The translations under genes and the position numbers were made by a program. Positions 17,713 through 26,949 of a stretch of DNA of 64,000 bases are shown here, piece after piece (the stretch's first letter is position 1; each line of letters opens with the position of its first letter). This DNA is from Methanospirillum stamsii (GTDB lineage Archaea; Halobacteriota; Methanomicrobia; Methanomicrobiales; Methanospirillaceae). Location of the stretch: contig NZ_CP176366.1 in assembly GCF_046244385.1 (NCBI RefSeq), positions 2,728,001 through 2,792,000 on the forward strand, in the 5' to 3' direction. Below the pieces are notes generated by a model that had not been told where the DNA came from, did not search any database, and was given only the letters and a program-made list of their open reading frames with translations.

Positions 17713-18837
17713 TTATAGATATAATTTGATTTTATCAGGATCGTAGCGAAGGTTAATAAGACGTGTCCTTCCCCTTCCATCCCTGAATTGAAGGTTTATG
17801 AGTCGTAGATTGTCCAGTTTTCTGAGCGCTTCATAATATACCGTATAGCCGAGTTTGAGTTTCTTTTTTACAATGAGGTATACTTCACCCGAAGTGAGCT
17901 GTTCATCACTTTGGGATAATTCTATCAATATCTTCAGGAGCTCTTTCTCCTCGCGGCGCAGGGATAGTACGGAATATTTCAGATGCAAAAACCGTGAGAT
18001 CTTATATGCTTCATGGATATGTTCCTGACTTATCTCACGCATGGCGTCTTTCTCAGCATTCATCGTCGCCCGTTTTATCATATCAATGCCCACCCGCATA
18101 TCTCCGGTGCGGAGGGTATGATCAACGACCACTTCCAGAAGTGCCTCTGAGAGGACTCCCGGATAAAGCCCCTGCATGACCCGCTCTTTTAGGATCTGGA
18201 ATGTTTCATCATGAGAATAAGGGGGGAAATAGACCTCTGTTGGGGAAAACACAGAAGTAACCCTGACATCAAGTTCCCGTGACAGGTCGACATCCATGTC
18301 AGAGATGATGACCATGACCCCTATCCTGGTGCCCGGATATGTTTCATGGGATCTAAGAAGCAGATAGAGAACTTTATTCAGTTCATTCTCAAAGAGGAGA
18401 TAGTTTGCATCGTCAAGAGCAACAAGAAGAACACGGTCCTCAGCAAGCAGTATTTCAGCAATGGAATCCAGAACCCGTTTATATGAATTTCCTGCAGCTG
18501 ATGGATTGTGTCCTTTTATCTGTCTGTATATCTGGGAAAGGATCATGAAACGGGAATTTTCCACCTGACAGTTGATGTGAATGGGAATCATTTTTGATGG
18601 GATGTCCCTGATGTCAGAGAAGATCTTCCTGACCGAGGTTGTCTTCCCTGTTCCGGGTGTTCCCTTAAGGAGAGCGTTGAGAGGCCGGGATCCTTTTATT
18701 CCCGGACGAAGGAGAAAGGCGAGTTCCCGCATCTGGCCCTCGCGGTAATTGAACTGGTCCGGGATATAATCTATCTCAAAAATATCCGGGTCCCGAAACA
18801 GCGTCTCATCCCACATCAACATGTTTTTCAGGGTCAT
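17713..18837 (-). CDS. Orc1/Cdc6-type replication initiator ATPase
   Basis: A 374-residue AAA+ protein of the archaeal Orc1/Cdc6 family. The P-loop is GTPGTGKTTSV, Walker B LLVALDDANYL, sensor-2 region HTLRTGDMRVGIDMIKRA, and the C-terminal winged helix (about 300-374) recognises DNA. In this order Orc1/Cdc6 proteins bind replication origins or act as regulators. A paralogue rather than the main initiator is possible, since no clear origin repeats flank it. Confidence 0.85.
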   Translation of the reverse strand: MTLKNMLMWDETLFRDPDIFEIDYIPDQFNYREGQMRELAFLLRPGIKGSRPLNALLKGTPGTGKTTSVRKIFSDIRDIPSKMIPIHINCQVENSRFMILSQIYRQIKGHNPSAAGNSYKRVLDSIAEILLAEDRVLLVALDDANYLLFENELNKVLYLLLRSHETYPGTRIGVMVIISDMDVDLSRELDVRVTSVFSPTEVYFPPYSHDETFQILKERVMQGLYPGVLSEALLEVVVDHTLRTGDMRVGIDMIKRATMNAEKDAMREISQEHIHEAYKISRFLHLKYSVLSLRREEKELLKILIELSQSDEQLTSGEVYLIVKKKLKLGYTVYYEALRKLDNLRLINLQFRDGRGRTRLINLRYDPDKIKLYL

Positions 18838-18941
18838 CCGGTTATCCTTTTTTTATATTATGATAAATTGCAATGGTCACAGCTTTCAGTTCATAAGTTC
18901 AGGTGAAAACTCAAAAACATTTCGCTATTTACGAAAAAAGA

Positions 18942-20099
18942 CTATGAGATAAGGAGGGGAATAAGAGACGGGCCCTGCAGTAGTCCATACATTCCTGTTT
19001 TTCCTTCCTGCTCTGAGAATCTGGATGTGGTATCCTTATCCTTTCCCAGAATCGCAAAGGGAACCGGTTCTGCCGTATGGGTCTTTAGTCTGATTGGGGT
19101 TGGATGGTCCGGGAGCACGGTTATTCGTCCGGAAAACCCTTTTATGATGGTGCCAATCATCTCGTCCACCCGCTCTATTGCAAGAATCTTCTCTTTCAGG
19201 TCTCCCATGTGACCTGCCTCATCCGGTGCTTCCACATGAACAAATAAAAAGTCCAGGTGTTTCAATGCTTCAATGGCATATCTGGCCTTTGCCTGGTAGT
19301 CGGTGTCGATAAATCCGGTAGCACCCGGAACCCTGACAATCTCCATTCCTGCATAGATTCCGATACCGTTCAGGAGATCTACCGCTGATATAATCCCTCC
19401 GGAGAGCCCGGTTAATTCTATAAATGGCTTTATTGCAGGACGCATTCCTCCGGACCAGGGCCAGATGGTTGTAGCCGGATTTTTTCCCTGGTCGAGCCTT
19501 GCAAGGTTGACCGGATGGTGAGCAAAAACCTCCTCACTTATCTTCATGGCCTTAAGGAGTATTCCGGCATCAGGGCCGTCAGGCAGGTATGATGCGACAG
19601 GTTCCCCGGTAATATCGTGTGGGGGTGTGGAGGTGCATCCTTTACCCCCGTCAATGGTGAGAAGATTCCGGTAACTGATTCCGGGGTGAAAGACCATGCC
19701 GGAGAGTTTTTCATTCAGGCTTTTGAGTAATGCCGCTCCTTCTTCGCTGGTGATATGCCCGGCATTAAAGTCCTCCAGTATTTCATTCCTGACGGTGACA
19801 AGGTTACACCGATAGGCAATCTCTTCCGGACCAAGTGAAATACCCATGCTGGCAGCTTCAAGAGCTCCTCTCCCGGTGTAGCAGGTAGTCGGGTCATACC
19901 CGAGAACAGAAAGATTTGCAACGTCACTACCTGGGGTAAAGCCATCAGGAACCGTTTTTAACAGCCCCATCGCACCTTCCCTGGCGATATAATCCATATT
20001 CGGAGTATGAGCAGCTTCCAGGGGTGTTTTTCCGGAGAGTTCTGCGATTGGTTCATCTGCCATTCCATCCCCGAGGATAATGCAATATTTCTGTCTCAT
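18942..20099 (-). CDS. apgM: 2,3-bisphosphoglycerate-independent phosphoglycerate mutase, archaeal type
   Basis: A 385-residue alkaline-phosphatase-superfamily enzyme that interconverts 3- and 2-phosphoglycerate. Features are the metal-binding start YCIILGDGMADEPI, the catalytic serine region FTPGSDVANLSVLGYDP, and the C-terminal metal ligands in HVEAPDEAGHMGD and ITVLPDHPTPI. Archaeal aPGAM proteins are about 400 residues. The start overlaps the epimerase stop by four bases, so the two form an operon. It works in gluconeogenesis downstream of pyruvate synthesis. Confidence 0.93.
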   Translation of the reverse strand: MRQKYCIILGDGMADEPIAELSGKTPLEAAHTPNMDYIAREGAMGLLKTVPDGFTPGSDVANLSVLGYDPTTCYTGRGALEAASMGISLGPEEIAYRCNLVTVRNEILEDFNAGHITSEEGAALLKSLNEKLSGMVFHPGISYRNLLTIDGGKGCTSTPPHDITGEPVASYLPDGPDAGILLKAMKISEEVFAHHPVNLARLDQGKNPATTIWPWSGGMRPAIKPFIELTGLSGGIISAVDLLNGIGIYAGMEIVRVPGATGFIDTDYQAKARYAIEALKHLDFLFVHVEAPDEAGHMGDLKEKILAIERVDEMIGTIIKGFSGRITVLPDHPTPIRLKTHTAEPVPFAILGKDKDTTSRFSEQEGKTGMYGLLQGPSLIPLLIS

Positions 20100-21028
20100 G
20101 ACGACTCCAGGGCAGCCCGTACTGCAACCCTGACACTCTCGCGGCTTGAGATCTGTGGGATATATCCCGATTCTTTTAGTTTGGTAACATCAAGCTGCAT
20201 CTTTGGAACATCGCCGACCCAGCCCCTGCTTCCCCCGGTATATCTGTACTTTGGGTTTAGTCCCATCTCGCTGGTGAGAATGTCTGCTATCTCGGTGACT
20301 GATATCCAGTCTTCAGAACCGACATTAAAGGTATTTACGGTATTTGTTGAATGAGAGGCGGCATACAATATTGCCCGGATACATTCGGTAATCTCAAGGT
20401 ACGACTTAGTCTGTTTCCCATCACCGAGTATCTCCAGTTCATTTGGATTTTCACGGAGTTTTCTGATGAAATCGGTAATTACTCCATGACCTGATCTGGC
20501 ACCGATGATATTTGCAAACCGGAATATCCAGGCCTTCATAGAAAAACTGTGAGCATATGCAGAAATGAGCGCTTCACAGGCAAGCTTTGCTGCACCATAG
20601 ACCGAAACCGGTTCCATCGGGGTGTAGGATTCCGGGGTGGGAATTGCCGTTGCTTCCCCGTATACCGTTGATGTTGAGGTGAAGACGATCTCTGGCACAC
20701 CATATTTTCGCATCGCTTCAAGAACCCGGTGTGTTGCAATGATGGTATTATTCAGTTGTTTATCTGGCGATACCGCACTTTCCCTGACATCCGGATCTGC
20801 TGCAAGATGGTAGACCCGTCCTGCTCCGGCAAGGTGGTGCTGCCAGCTATCTGACAGGAGATCTGCGCTTACAAGGGTCACTTTTTTAGAATCAAGGTGA
20901 TCCCTGATAGAATTAATATCGCCAGAAACAAGGGAGTCAATGACAATTACGTCGTCACCGGCACTGACCAGATGGTCCACCAGGTGCGACCCGATAAACC
21001 CGGCCCCGCCGGTCACTATACTGCGCAT
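20096..21028 (-). CDS. NAD-dependent nucleotide-sugar epimerase/dehydratase (GalE-like)
   Basis: A 310-residue extended short-chain dehydrogenase. The NAD motif is VTGGAGFIGSHLVDHL, the catalytic serine/threonine is in VFTSTSTVYGEA, and the YxxxK pair is in VYGAAKLACE. It probably acts as a UDP-glucose 4-epimerase or related enzyme for surface polysaccharide or glycolipid synthesis; substrate cannot be read from the sequence. Co-translated with apgM by a four-base overlap. Confidence 0.88.
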   Translation of the reverse strand: MRSIVTGGAGFIGSHLVDHLVSAGDDVIVIDSLVSGDINSIRDHLDSKKVTLVSADLLSDSWQHHLAGAGRVYHLAADPDVRESAVSPDKQLNNTIIATHRVLEAMRKYGVPEIVFTSTSTVYGEATAIPTPESYTPMEPVSVYGAAKLACEALISAYAHSFSMKAWIFRFANIIGARSGHGVITDFIRKLRENPNELEILGDGKQTKSYLEITECIRAILYAASHSTNTVNTFNVGSEDWISVTEIADILTSEMGLNPKYRYTGGSRGWVGDVPKMQLDVTKLKESGYIPQISSRESVRVAVRAALESS

Positions 21029-21071
21029 CCATATTCATATCCCTCTCCATCTACCTAAATGTATAATAGCA

Positions 21072-21947
21072 ATGTTTGTTGGTATAGATCACGGAACCAC
21101 TGCCATGCGTTTTGCCGGAGGAGGACGACTTTTTAAAATCCCCCGGGCTGAAGCGGTTTCGTTCTCTCTCTCTGACCTTGATTCATTGACTCAGGGAGAA
21201 AAAATCGAGGGTTTTGCCATTACGTATTCAATGGGTGACAATTTTTCAGACATTACTTCTATTCATAATCTGAAAAACCGTGGTCTTATCAGCCAGGAGG
21301 GTGCAGGTGAACATACCGGAGGGGGCACCCGGGTTTTTGATGTGGTGAAGGAGAGTCGCATTCCGGCAATTGCAATCCCCGGACTGCACCGTGGTTCACC
21401 CACCGACCCACGATTCAAGGTATATTCACACCAGGCGAGCCCGGAAAAGATCGGTCTTGCCTATGAAGTCGCTGCACGCCTTGGTCCGGACTTTATCGTT
21501 TCAGATATCAGTTCCAATACCGTATCTCTGCTTATTCGTGATGGAGTAATCATCGGCGGGTTTGACGCCTGTGTTTTTGCTCCTGGCTGGGTGCATGGTG
21601 CCCTTGACCTTGACGCCATCCGTGCCATTGATGCAGGAGTGATAACTGCAAATGATGCGTTTCTCAGGGCTGGAGTGCGGGACAATCTTGATGAACCCAT
21701 TCAAATGTCTACACTGGCGATGTTTGCAGCGATGGAATGTGCCTCTCTTCGGATTTTAGCGCCAGATGTTCCGATCGCATTGTGCGGAAGCCGGGCAGCT
21801 CTGGTTTCTGGTGAAATATCCTCTCTTCTTGGGTGTGATGTCCTGATCCTTGATGAATGGACCGCTGCAAATGGCCTATCCAGGATTGCAACGGATGTAT
21901 TTTCCAAAAATATTAACAATATACTCGGCATTCCTGTCAGACTGTAA
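21072..21947 (+). CDS. Methanogenesis marker protein 12
   Basis: A 291-residue ASKHA-fold protein found in methanogens and of unknown molecular function. It begins MFVGIDHGTTAMRFAGGG, with the phosphate-1 motif of acetate kinase/Hsp70-like ATPases; a second glycine-rich region is DGVIIGGFDACVFAPGWVHG. An upstream in-frame start at 20940 would overlap the epimerase gene on the other strand and adds no conserved sequence, so ATG 21072 is chosen. It lies 40 bases before porC on the same strand. Confidence 0.85.
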   Translation: MFVGIDHGTTAMRFAGGGRLFKIPRAEAVSFSLSDLDSLTQGEKIEGFAITYSMGDNFSDITSIHNLKNRGLISQEGAGEHTGGGTRVFDVVKESRIPAIAIPGLHRGSPTDPRFKVYSHQASPEKIGLAYEVAARLGPDFIVSDISSNTVSLLIRDGVIIGGFDACVFAPGWVHGALDLDAIRAIDAGVITANDAFLRAGVRDNLDEPIQMSTLAMFAAMECASLRILAPDVPIALCGSRAALVSGEISSLLGCDVLILDEWTAANGLSRIATDVFSKNINNILGIPVRL

Positions 21948-21956
21948 TTTTATATG
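21947..21956 (+). promoter_or_regulatory. Putative TATA box of the por operon
   Basis: ATTTTATATG lies directly after the marker 12 stop and about 32 bases before the porC TTG start. That spacing fits an archaeal promoter giving a very short leader. Confidence 0.35.
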
Positions 21957-21987
21957 ATTAATCGTGTAAAATATTCTGGGAATTTTC

Positions 21988-22530
21988 TTGAGAGAGTTAC
22001 GGATCCATGGGAGAGGTGGTCAGGGCTCAGTGACTGCAGCTGAGCTGATTGCCGTTGCTGCCTTTAAAAGCGGAGTATTCTCGCAGGCTTTTCCGGCATT
22101 TGGTGTCGAAAGAAGGGGTGCACCGGTTCAGGCATTTGTCAGATTTTCAGATGAAAAAGTACGGCTTCGAAGTCAGGTCTATGAGCCGGATTATGTGATT
22201 GTGCAGGACAGCTCCCTGATTAAAGATGTTGATGTTTTTTCCGGCCTGAAAAAGGGTGGAATCATCATCATCAATACCAGTGGAGAAATAAGCGGCAACA
22301 TTCCGGACGGTGTCAGATACATACCGATTGATGCAACCAGGCTTGCGCTTGAGATATTGGGTGTTCCGATTACAAACACAACGCTGATGGGAGCATTTGC
22401 GGCAGCATCAGGTGAAATCAGTCTTGATGCACTGGAAGAAGCCGTCCGGGAGCGTTTCTCCGGTTCACTTGCCGATAAAAATGTCGCAGCATCAAGGGCC
22501 GCGTATGAAATGGTTAAAGGGGGTGTCTGA
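21988..22530 (+). CDS. porC: Pyruvate:ferredoxin oxidoreductase, gamma subunit
   Basis: A 180-residue gamma subunit of the four-subunit archaeal 2-oxoacid:ferredoxin oxidoreductase. It begins RELRIHGRGGQGSVTAAEL, the family signature, with FPAFGVERRGAPVQAFVR after it. The start is TTG. It is the first of four genes in gamma-delta-alpha-beta order, typical of pyruvate synthase. The enzyme reductively carboxylates acetyl-CoA to pyruvate with reduced ferredoxin, feeding gluconeogenesis and amino acid synthesis. Confidence 0.92.
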   Translation: MRELRIHGRGGQGSVTAAELIAVAAFKSGVFSQAFPAFGVERRGAPVQAFVRFSDEKVRLRSQVYEPDYVIVQDSSLIKDVDVFSGLKKGGIIIINTSGEISGNIPDGVRYIPIDATRLALEILGVPITNTTLMGAFAAASGEISLDALEEAVRERFSGSLADKNVAASRAAYEMVKGGV

Positions 22531-22532
22531 AT

Positions 22533-22790
22533 ATGGCACTTCGAATCGGGTGCGCATCTGCCCCCGGCCAGGCCAGGGATAATAAGACCGGGTCATGGCG
22601 GGTTTTCAAACCGATCTTTGACCATGAAAAATGTACATCCTGTGGGATGTGTCAGCTTATCTGTCCTGAAGGATGTGTCCTGACGGATGATGGGAAGTTT
22701 ATTCCTGACTATGATTTTTGTAAAGGATGCGGGCTCTGTGCCTATGAATGCCCGGCAAAAGCCATCACCATGGAAACGGAGGAGAAATAA
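22533..22790 (+). CDS. porD: Pyruvate:ferredoxin oxidoreductase, delta (ferredoxin) subunit
   Basis: An 85-residue 2[4Fe-4S] ferredoxin-like subunit. The two cluster motifs are CTSCGMCQLICPEGC and CKGCGLCAYECP. It passes electrons between external ferredoxin and the thiamine site. It starts two bases after porC stops, and its TAA shares one base with the porA ATG (TAATG). Confidence 0.95.
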   Translation: MALRIGCASAPGQARDNKTGSWRVFKPIFDHEKCTSCGMCQLICPEGCVLTDDGKFIPDYDFCKGCGLCAYECPAKAITMETEEK

Positions 22791-23950
22791 TGAAAGCTAT
22801 CCTTGAAGGCTCTCATGCAATCGCTGAGGCAGTTCGACTGGCAAAGCCGGAAGTTATATCTGCTTACCCTATTACTCCACAGACACATATTGTAGAGCGC
22901 CTTGCTGAAATGGTGGCAAATGGTGAACTCGAGAGTGAATATATCTGCGTGGAAAGTGAATTTTCAGCACTTTCTGCAGCTCTTGGTGCATCCTGTGCCG
23001 GTTCCCGTGTCTATTCTGCAACATCTTCCCAGGGACTATTGTTCATGGCTGAAGTCTGTTTTAATGTAGCCGGAATGAGGCAGCCGATTGTTATGTCCAT
23101 TGCAAACCGGGCAGTGAGTGCTCCGCTTTCTATCTGGAATGACCAGCAGGATTCCATTGCGCTTCGGGATGCAGGATGGATTCAACTCTATGCCGAGGAT
23201 GTACAGGAGAGTTTTGATCTGCATCTCCTTGCGTACCGTGCCTGTGAGGATCACCGGGTTCTGCTTCCGGCCTTTGTCTGTTTTGACGGATTTATCATCT
23301 CTCATACCTATGAACCGGTGGATATTCCGGAAGAAAAGGAGGTGCAGGCATATCTCCCACCCTATAATCCGCTAAACAAACTGGATGCAGACGATCCCCT
23401 GAGCATGGGCATGTATGCCACACCGGATTATTACATGGAGTTCAGATATGAGATGGACCGGGCAATGGACCGTTCTCTTGCAGTTCTGAAAGAGGCCGGA
23501 AAAGAGTTCAAAAAAATATTTGGTCGTGACTACAGCGAACTTATCGAATCTTACAAACTTGAGGATGCAGAAGTTGCCATAGTGGCTCTTGGCTCTATTT
23601 GTGGTACCATCAAGGATGCCGTGGACGAGATGCGGGCAGAAGGTAAAAAAGTCGGACTATTAAAGATCCGTGCCCTTCGTCCTTTCCCTGCAGAAGACAT
23701 TAAAAAAGCCCTCTCCGGAATTAAGAAGGTAGGAATATTTGAAAAGAATATCTCAATCGGTTCCCGGATGAAAGGTGCTGTCGGATATGAAGTCAAGGAT
23801 GCAATTAATGATTCATCCGTTCAGGTCCTGAGTTATGTTGCCGGACTTGGCGGTCGTGATATCCGCATCCGTGATATCAAGAAAATAACTGAGGAAATTG
23901 AAAAAGGTAAAGGCGATTGCTTCTATGGTATCCGGGAGGAGTTGATCTGA
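22790..23950 (+). CDS. porA: Pyruvate:ferredoxin oxidoreductase, alpha subunit
   Basis: A 386-residue alpha subunit with the pyrimidine-binding domain of the thiamine-dependent enzyme. It begins MKAILEGSHAIAEAV and has ISAYPITPQTHIVERL and CVESEFSALSAALGASCAG, the signatures of pyruvate synthase PorA. The open frame reaches back to 22748, but ATG 22790 follows the strong ribosome binding site GGAGGA by a few bases and gives the normal N-terminus. Co-translated with porD and followed by porB after one base. Confidence 0.95.
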   Translation: MKAILEGSHAIAEAVRLAKPEVISAYPITPQTHIVERLAEMVANGELESEYICVESEFSALSAALGASCAGSRVYSATSSQGLLFMAEVCFNVAGMRQPIVMSIANRAVSAPLSIWNDQQDSIALRDAGWIQLYAEDVQESFDLHLLAYRACEDHRVLLPAFVCFDGFIISHTYEPVDIPEEKEVQAYLPPYNPLNKLDADDPLSMGMYATPDYYMEFRYEMDRAMDRSLAVLKEAGKEFKKIFGRDYSELIESYKLEDAEVAIVALGSICGTIKDAVDEMRAEGKKVGLLKIRALRPFPAEDIKKALSGIKKVGIFEKNISIGSRMKGAVGYEVKDAINDSSVQVLSYVAGLGGRDIRIRDIKKITEEIEKGKGDCFYGIREELI

Positions 23951-23951
23951 A

Positions 23952-24839
23952 ATGGCAGACAAAAGCCTTGAAATGGTAGAGTGTGGTCACCGTGCCTGTG
24001 GCGGGTGTGGTCCTGCATTGGCAGCTCGCCTTATCCTTAAAGGGGCCGGCGAGCGGACTATTATCTGTGCCGCAACCGGATGCATGGAGGTATTCTCAAC
24101 TCCCTATCCCCAGACTGCCTGGAAAGTTCCCTGGGTCCATTCACTCTTCCAGAACAGTGCAGCAGTCGCTTCTGGTATTGAAGCATCCCTGAAAAGACAG
24201 GGACGGGATGAACATGTTATCTGTATCTGTGGTGATGGAGCAACCTTTGATATCGGTGTGCTTTGCATCAGTGGAGCATTTGAACGTGGACACAATATCA
24301 CGTACATCTGTTATGATAATGAGGCGTACATGAACACTGGTATCCAGCGTTCCGGTGCAACGCCGTTTGATGCAAGCACCACCACCTCACCTGCCGGAAA
24401 GAATAGCCTTGGAAACAGCCGGCCAAAAAAGGACATGCCTCAGATCCTTGCAGCTCATGGTGCACCCTATGTTGCAACCTGTTCGATTGCCTACCCCAAT
24501 GATATCATCAAAAAGGTTGAGCGTGCGGTAAATATTGATGGTCCATGTTATATTCAGATCCATACTCCGTGTTGTACCGGATGGGGTTTTGACGGATCAA
24601 AGACCATTGAACTTGGAAAACTTGCCATTGAAACCGGACTCTGGGTAAACTTTGAGATTGTCAATGGCAAACTTGAGAAAGTGAAAAAAGTGAAACGAAA
24701 ACCGGTCGAAGATTATCTAAAGGTCCAGAAACGGTTTGCCCATCTCTTTAAACCGTCTCTCAATACTACAGAGATTGCTAAGATCCAGGCGATTGCCGAT
24801 GCAAATGCAGAAAAATACGGCATTGATCTGAAGATTTAA
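23952..24839 (+). CDS. porB: Pyruvate:ferredoxin oxidoreductase, beta subunit
   Basis: A 295-residue subunit carrying the thiamine diphosphate site. Cluster-ligating cysteines are in CGHRACGGCGPALAAR and later in TPCCTGWGFDG. The TPP motif begins ICGDGATFDIG and ends YICYDNEAYMNTG. Length is normal for PorB. It closes the por operon; a T-tract follows the stop. Confidence 0.96.
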   Translation: MADKSLEMVECGHRACGGCGPALAARLILKGAGERTIICAATGCMEVFSTPYPQTAWKVPWVHSLFQNSAAVASGIEASLKRQGRDEHVICICGDGATFDIGVLCISGAFERGHNITYICYDNEAYMNTGIQRSGATPFDASTTTSPAGKNSLGNSRPKKDMPQILAAHGAPYVATCSIAYPNDIIKKVERAVNIDGPCYIQIHTPCCTGWGFDGSKTIELGKLAIETGLWVNFEIVNGKLEKVKKVKRKPVEDYLKVQKRFAHLFKPSLNTTEIAKIQAIADANAEKYGIDLKI

Positions 24840-24843
24840 TCTC

Positions 24844-24849
24844 TTTTTT
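24844..24849 (+). terminator. T-tract terminator after porB
   Basis: TTTTTT four bases after the porB stop, followed by further T-rich sequence, fits archaeal intrinsic termination at the end of the por operon. Confidence 0.4.
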
Positions 24850-24977
24850 AAGGTTTTAGTATTAGCCATGACCTGATGGAAAGGGGCTGATAATTCCTGA
24901 AAATGTTTCTGACCGGATGTCACGATAAAAGGTTAGGTATTTATAGCGAACAGGAATAATCATAGCATTCTATTCGG

Positions 24978-26930
24978 GTGGTCACAATAATACCTGTCCT
25001 CTTTGTCGATGACAACAGGGAACTCAGTAATATTTTCCAATTTTACCTGGAAGAGACAGGTCTTTTCACCGTACATGTATGTCTGGACGGAGAAGATGCC
25101 CTCCGGTATATTGCAGAAAATCCTGTTGAGGCCGTCATTTCTGATTTTGATATGCCTGATATGGATGGAATTACCCTTCTTCGGCATATTCGTTCAACTC
25201 ATCCTCGTCTGCCCTTTATCATGCTTACAGGTAATGACAGCAAGGAGACTGCAATAGAGGCACTAAATGCTGGTGCTGATTTTTACCAGAATAAGGCAGA
25301 AGATCTCGAGATACAGGTCCTTGATCTCTCCCACAAATTGAAAATCCTTGTTGAAAAGGCACAGGCAGAACTGGCCATACAAAAAAAAGATAAAATTCTC
25401 GAGGTCATCAGCAAAACTGCCGGCCAACTTCTTAAGGGGTGTGATTTTTATTCTGAAATGGAAAAAACACTTCGTGAAGTCGGTCCGCTTACGGGTGCCA
25501 AAGGAGCTTTCATCGGCAATCCCGTTTTACAGGAAAATGAACTCCAAGGAGTTCCTCCTGAAGTTATTGTCTGGTGGGATGATGAAAAGGAGAAGGAAAA
25601 CGGCTTATCCGGAAAACCTTTACTCACCCTTTTATCTGAACTTGTAAGAGCATTCTCTTCCGGAAAGGAGAAATCCGGTCAGTTGATGCATTGCCGGTCT
25701 GATGATGCTGATCCGGCGGTCAGAAGATCAATGGAGTATCTTTCCGTTACCTCGGCAATTTTCTTTCCGGTATTTGTCGGAACAGAACGATGGGGATATC
25801 TTTCATTCCTTTTTGAAGGAATAAAACAGATTCCGGCAGAACCGGAACGATATGCCCTGACCATGATGGCTGAACTGGCAGGGGCTGCACGATACCGGGC
25901 ATACATGGAGGAATACTTTAAGAATCCGGTGGAAAAATCTCTTGTCGGAGTATTTCTCATCCGAAGTAAGCGGTTCATCTACATCAATCCTCGTTTTTCG
26001 ATGATATTTGGAATACCTCGGGAAGAGATAATCCGGACAAAAAGCCTTCCTGGTCTTTTAGATGAGAACGACAGTTCCAGGGTTCTAAAAGTAATGCAGG
26101 AGATCTGTGCGGGGAGTATAGAATCCGGACATCTGGAAGTTACTGCCAAAAGCAGGGATGGTTCCCGCATTTTTCTTGAACTCTATCTCACCGTATTCAG
26201 GCACAACAGTTCATCATTTATTATAGGGAACTGTCTGGATATTACCCAGCGAAAAGAGGCTGAAGAACAGGTCCGGGTAAGTGAAGAACTCCTGAAACAG
26301 AATATGATGAGTTCTCTTGAGGAAAAAGAGACTCTTCTTCGGGAGATTCATCACCGGGTAAAGAATAATATGCAGATTATTGCAAGTCTTCTTCGCCTGT
26401 CCAGTTTTGAGAGTAAAAACCCGGAGGTTCACGATATCATTCGTGACTGCAGGAACCGAATCTTTTCAATGGCAGCTATCCATGAGAAACTCTACCAGAC
26501 AGATAAATTAACCGCTGTTCCTCTCGGGAGTTATATCCGGGATATTGGCAGCAGGATAATTCATGAGTTTGAAATGGATACCGGACAGATAACCTATGAT
26601 GTTATTGAGGGTGAACCGGTCCTGGTGGATATCAGCATTGGCATTCCTGTCGGTCTCATGATTAATGAATTAATAACAAACAGTATCAAGCATGCATTTC
26701 CACAAAATCATTCAGGGACGATAGAGATTGAGATAAGCCTGGCAAACGCATCCTGTCACCTCCGGTATCGTGACAATGGAATAGGTCTGCCGGTAGATTT
26801 CTCCCCAAATCTGCAGGATTCATTAGGTATTGAACTCATTAGAAATCTGACTCATCAGATTCAGGGGACTGTTTCGTTTGAATCAGAAAATGGCATGATA
26901 TGTAATCTAATCTTTCCGCTTACCCCTTAA
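24978..26930 (+). CDS. Hybrid sensor: receiver, GAF-like, PAS and HisKA_2 histidine kinase
   Basis: A 650-residue soluble signalling protein. The receiver domain occupies residues 5-125, with the phosphoacceptor in AVISDFDMPDMDG. A GAF-like domain follows (about 150-310), then PAS (about 315-435), a HisKA_2 dimerisation helix LLREIHHRVKNNMQIIASLL with the phosphohistidine, and HATPase_c with N-box GLMINELITNSIKHAF and G-box YRDNGIGLPVDF. The start is GTG; GTATTTATAG at 24937-24946 could be its TATA box, giving a nearly leaderless mRNA. The response regulator gene follows 19 bases later, probably co-transcribed. Confidence 0.88.
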   Translation: MVTIIPVLFVDDNRELSNIFQFYLEETGLFTVHVCLDGEDALRYIAENPVEAVISDFDMPDMDGITLLRHIRSTHPRLPFIMLTGNDSKETAIEALNAGADFYQNKAEDLEIQVLDLSHKLKILVEKAQAELAIQKKDKILEVISKTAGQLLKGCDFYSEMEKTLREVGPLTGAKGAFIGNPVLQENELQGVPPEVIVWWDDEKEKENGLSGKPLLTLLSELVRAFSSGKEKSGQLMHCRSDDADPAVRRSMEYLSVTSAIFFPVFVGTERWGYLSFLFEGIKQIPAEPERYALTMMAELAGAARYRAYMEEYFKNPVEKSLVGVFLIRSKRFIYINPRFSMIFGIPREEIIRTKSLPGLLDENDSSRVLKVMQEICAGSIESGHLEVTAKSRDGSRIFLELYLTVFRHNSSSFIIGNCLDITQRKEAEEQVRVSEELLKQNMMSSLEEKETLLREIHHRVKNNMQIIASLLRLSSFESKNPEVHDIIRDCRNRIFSMAAIHEKLYQTDKLTAVPLGSYIRDIGSRIIHEFEMDTGQITYDVIEGEPVLVDISIGIPVGLMINELITNSIKHAFPQNHSGTIEIEISLANASCHLRYRDNGIGLPVDFSPNLQDSLGIELIRNLTHQIQGTVSFESENGMICNLIFPLTP

Positions 26931-26949
26931 CAAAAGAATCCGGAGGAAT

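Noticed and set aside
20940..21071. N-terminal extension of methanogenesis marker 12
   Set aside because: It would overlap the divergent epimerase start and reads as low-complexity sequence; the family begins at ATG 21072.
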